The notes under the pieces were generated by a model. The model made no database searches, had not been told where the DNA came from, and saw nothing but the letters and a program-made list of their open reading frames with translations. Positions 48,053 through 50,118 of a stretch of DNA of 50,118 nt are shown here, piece by piece (the stretch's first letter is position 1; every line of letters starts with the position of its first letter). A program made the position numbers and the translations under genes. This DNA comes from a bacterium (GTDB lineage: Bacteria > 4484-113 > JAFGCY01). The stretch is taken from the NCBI GenBank assembly GCA_016932385.1, contig JAFGCY010000010.1, forward strand, positions 1-50,118, in the 5' to 3' direction.

Positions 48053-48907
48053 ATGTCTGGCCAGCCAGGAGCCTTCTACAGCCGGTTGTATTTCTGGGTC
48101 TACCTGTTCCCGCCGTACGTGGTGGCGGCCCTGTATTACCTGGTCGCCTGGCTGATCAACCCGGCCAGCCCGAGCCTGCTGGGGAACAAGGGCCTGGCCT
48201 TCATGCTGTTGCTCGTCTTGGTCCTGGTCGACGTGAATTGGCTCAGCTGGCTCGGTTTCTGGCTGACCGGCATTACGCGCCGGAAGATCGCGCCCGTGGA
48301 CGGCGACCGGCTGGCTTACGAGCAGGCGGTTGCGCTGTTCAACGAGCGCGCACAGCAATCCGCGACGGCGCTGACCGGCCCATTGGAACCCCTGCCGCTG
48401 GAGCTTATCGAGCTGGGCGCGGTACCGTACCTGGCGCTGGGCGGGTTGGGCCAGCCGCGGCTGTGGCTCAGCACGCATACGCTCAGGACCACGGACAGCG
48501 CTGACCTGGCCCGGCTGCTGGCCCACGAATACGGTCACCGTATGGAGCAGCAGCGCGGCGCGGGGTGCAACTTCGCGCAGCTGCAGTGGTGGCTGGCCCT
48601 GCCGGTGGGCTGGTTGTTGTGCGCCGTCTCCCCGCTGCTGCTGATCGCCGCCGCGCTGGTGCACGCGCTGATCGCCCTGCGCGTCGGCTACCACCAGCGG
48701 CTCAAGGCGGAGTCTCGCGCCGACCGCTGGGCGGCGGACCGCGTCGGGGCCCTGGACTACGCACGGGCGCTGGCGGCCTATCACCGGGCCGTGGCCGGCG
48801 CGCGGCAACCGGGCGCGCTGAAGCAACGCCTGGTTAAGCTGGGGCTGGATCCCGCGGATGTCGCCGGGTTGCTGAACCCGCCGGCCGGTGCTCAGGCCGG
48901 CAACTGA
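48053..48907 (+). CDS. M48-like membrane metallopeptidase
   Basis: 284 residues from the ATG at 48053, chosen over the ATG at 48044, which overlaps the -10 box TAAAAT. Two membrane segments lie near the start (about 12-35 and 48-72). The zinc motif HEYGH (158-162) is in a LLAHEYGHRMEQQRG helix. A further hydrophobic pair (about 182-210) and the third zinc ligand Glu220 in AESRADRWAADRVG follow. The order matches M48/HtpX-type peptidases of membrane protein quality control. The end overlaps the convergent small gene by 16 bp. Confidence 0.85.
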   Translation: MSGQPGAFYSRLYFWVYLFPPYVVAALYYLVAWLINPASPSLLGNKGLAFMLLLVLVLVDVNWLSWLGFWLTGITRRKIAPVDGDRLAYEQAVALFNERAQQSATALTGPLEPLPLELIELGAVPYLALGGLGQPRLWLSTHTLRTTDSADLARLLAHEYGHRMEQQRGAGCNFAQLQWWLALPVGWLLCAVSPLLLIAAALVHALIALRVGYHQRLKAESRADRWAADRVGALDYARALAAYHRAVAGARQPGALKQRLVKLGLDPADVAGLLNPPAGAQAGN

Positions 48908-49164
48908 GCCTTACCCGACTTTTTAGCCACTTCACCGGATAGGATCGTCAGCAGCGTGTCCCCATCGGCACCCGACCTGCTCATGACCTGCTTCAGTTCG
49001 GCCTGGCGGTTGAACAGCACGCGCCCGCCCGCCAGCACCACCCCGTCGCCGCGGATCGTCTCCCGCGCCGGATTGGTGCCGTTAGCCAGTACCAGCTCGA
49101 ACTGGAAGGTGCGCGACCGTGTGCCATTGGAGTCCAACTTAAATTCTGTCATTTCCCACTTCAA
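48892..49164 (-). CDS. Small protein, paralogue A
   Basis: 90 residues, unknown family. It starts at a TTG (49164) behind GGGGAGGAAATGGC; the start is supported by alignment with its paralogue at 49380-49646 (KWEMTEFKLD against GWELTNFRLD). Shared words include TFQFELVL/AFHFEVVF, RGDGVVLAGGRVLFNR/RGDGILTLNGRVRVNR. No signal peptide. Probably a small beta-barrel-like cytosolic protein; function unknown. Confidence 0.7.
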   Translation of the reverse strand: MKWEMTEFKLDSNGTRSRTFQFELVLANGTNPARETIRGDGVVLAGGRVLFNRQAELKQVMSRSGADGDTLLTILSGEVAKKSGKAQLPA

Positions 49165-49379
49165 GCCATTTCCTCCCCTGATCGCTCGGCGATCGGCGAT
49201 ACTGTCCAGTTACTATCCTCGTAACTGCTCGACTAATGTGACGTTCGACGGTTAGCCAATGTTTCGGTCAAGCGGAAATTCTTGAATAATTAACGCTTTA
49301 CTAACCCGGCGCTCACCTGACACCCCAAAGCTGGTTAACGAGCCGGTCCGGCCGGGCGGTTGAACCGCCCGCAGGCCGG

Positions 49380-49646
49380 TTAGGCCGGTTGCAGACTTGC
49401 CTGACAGCCCACCCATTCGACAAGCTGTTTGATAAACGAATGCGGGTCAACCCCGACGCCGCTGAGCGCGGTCTTGAGGTCATCCTCGCGGTTCACGCGG
49501 ACCCGTCCGTTCAGGGTGAGGATGCCGTCGCCGCGGTACAAGCACTCCGGCTGGTTCAAGGAACCGGTGAACACCACCTCGAAATGGAAGGCGCAAGCCT
49601 CATACCCCTGGCGATCGAGCCTGAAATTCGTCAGTTCCCAGCCCAT
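49380..49646 (-). CDS. Small protein, paralogue B
   Basis: 88 residues from the ATG at 49646, the second of two adjacent ATGs after GGGGAGGTGAA. It is a tandem paralogue of the protein at 48892-49164 with about one third identity by eye, spaced by 215 bp without a gene. It carries two cysteines absent from paralogue A. Unknown function. Confidence 0.7.
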   Translation of the reverse strand: MGWELTNFRLDRQGYEACAFHFEVVFTGSLNQPECLYRGDGILTLNGRVRVNREDDLKTALSGVGVDPHSFIKQLVEWVGCQASLQPA

Positions 49647-49780
49647 CATTTCACCTCCCCGGCCGGCTGGCCGGCCTTGGCGTACGACCCCTGTTTTCAA
49701 TAAGTTAGACGCCGAATCCCGGGATTTGTTGCGGCGTGAGGAGGCCGCCAGGCTAGATTTCAGTTAAGTCCATCAAGCAC

Positions 49781-49876
49781 GTCCGCGGTCCGGAGTCCGT
49801 CGACGTCAAGCTAATCAGGTGGTTCCTGGCAACCGTTATTGAATTGATGTGTAACGGTGGGTCCCCGACCCGCCGG
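49781..49876. repeat. Long intergenic repeat with AGTCCGG heptads, copy 2
   Basis: GTCCGCG, GTCCGGA, GTCCGTC words, then GACGTCAAGCTAATC, an AT-rich middle and the GGGTCCCCGACCC hairpin, in the same order as 23195-23303. It lies in the 472-bp gene-free end of the window. Confidence 0.7.
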
Positions 49877-49927
49877 CCGGCAATAATCGGAAGTTGCCAT
49901 TAGTGCTAGCGCGACCCTGTCTCAATG

Positions 49928-50021
49928 CACCCGCCCAGACCGCCGATCAGCGAACCGAGTCGAGGCGAGATGTATTGTACTTAGAGTACATTTCCTATTC
50001 AGCGATGGCGGATGGCGGGTG
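49928..50021. repeat. TGTATTGTAC palindrome, copy d
   Basis: Core TGTATTGTAC (49971-49980), 5-bp loop, GTACA (49986-49990). Outer arms CACCCGCCC (49928-49936) and GACCGCCGATCAGCGAA pair with TTCAGCGATGGCGG and GGCGGGTG (50014-50021). The arm sequence is unrelated to copies a-c, yet still complementary. Confidence 0.75.
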
Positions 50022-50118
50022 AAGAAAATGAGGCTAAGCCGGCGTGGTCCTGGGCGGCTTTCTGGTTCGCTAACCTGAATGTTGGCGGGTGCAGGGCGGA
50101 TGCCTTGCACGCTGACGG

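Noticed and set aside
49922..50110. 62-codon minus-strand frame at the window end
   Set aside because: It lies entirely over palindrome copy d.

Overview
The window is about 50 kb of GC-rich DNA (roughly 60-65% G+C by eye) from a diderm bacterium I cannot place in a phylum. Evidence for an outer membrane and for deep branching is an S-layer-homology (SLH) porin, several large PKD/FN3 lipoproteins with lipoboxes, a PocR-type hybrid histidine kinase and a DUF2089 regulator. Several genes have a TATAAT-like box 6-10 bases before the start codon and no Shine-Dalgarno sequence, so leaderless transcripts look common. No rRNA, tRNA or CRISPR array was seen.

Layout. 0.2-6.3 kb: secreted PKD lipoprotein, SLH porin, RuvC/YqgF-fold protein and a secreted protein of unknown function, all on the minus strand. 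6.3-22.7 kb: a prophage-like block. Read along the minus strand it runs: Cro-like regulator, small terminase, Mu gp28-like large terminase, gp29-like portal, gpI-like protease with a nested scaffold, decoration protein, gpT-like capsid, gp36-like protein, tail terminator, major tail protein, a tail chaperone pair with a -1 frameshift, a very short tape measure, hub, fiber and a holin-like protein. A divergent S24 (LexA/CI-like) repressor faces the block across two near-consensus promoters. I see no integrase, transposase, replication or endolysin gene. 22.7-25.9 kb: repeat-rich spacers around a membrane protein and a beta/gamma-crystallin protein. 25.9-37.3 kb: hybrid kinase, DUF554 protein, globin, PAS-DHp protein, YqeK-LCP pair, propeller lipoprotein and a secreted protein. 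37.9-50.1 kb: a 1363-residue cohesin/dockerin/FN3 lipoprotein, a DUF2089 operon, ferredoxin-nitroreductase, NYN protein, cytosolic CZB chemoreceptor, M48-like peptidase and two small paralogues.

The most unusual feature is a class of degenerate 7-bp tandem repeats arranged as facing inverted arrays. They occupy four consecutive intergenic junctions of the phage head operon. Two of these elements each carry a four-helix-bundle gene of the 23S rRNA intervening-sequence protein (IVP/S23) family, one has decayed, and one holds nothing but the arms. A similar empty element lies beside the porin, and a heptad tract is read in frame inside the portal gene. This resembles 23S rRNA intervening sequences but sits between protein genes. 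A second novelty is a four-copy intergenic palindrome with a constant TGTATTGTAC arm whose outer arms differ between copies but, in three of the four, stay complementary.
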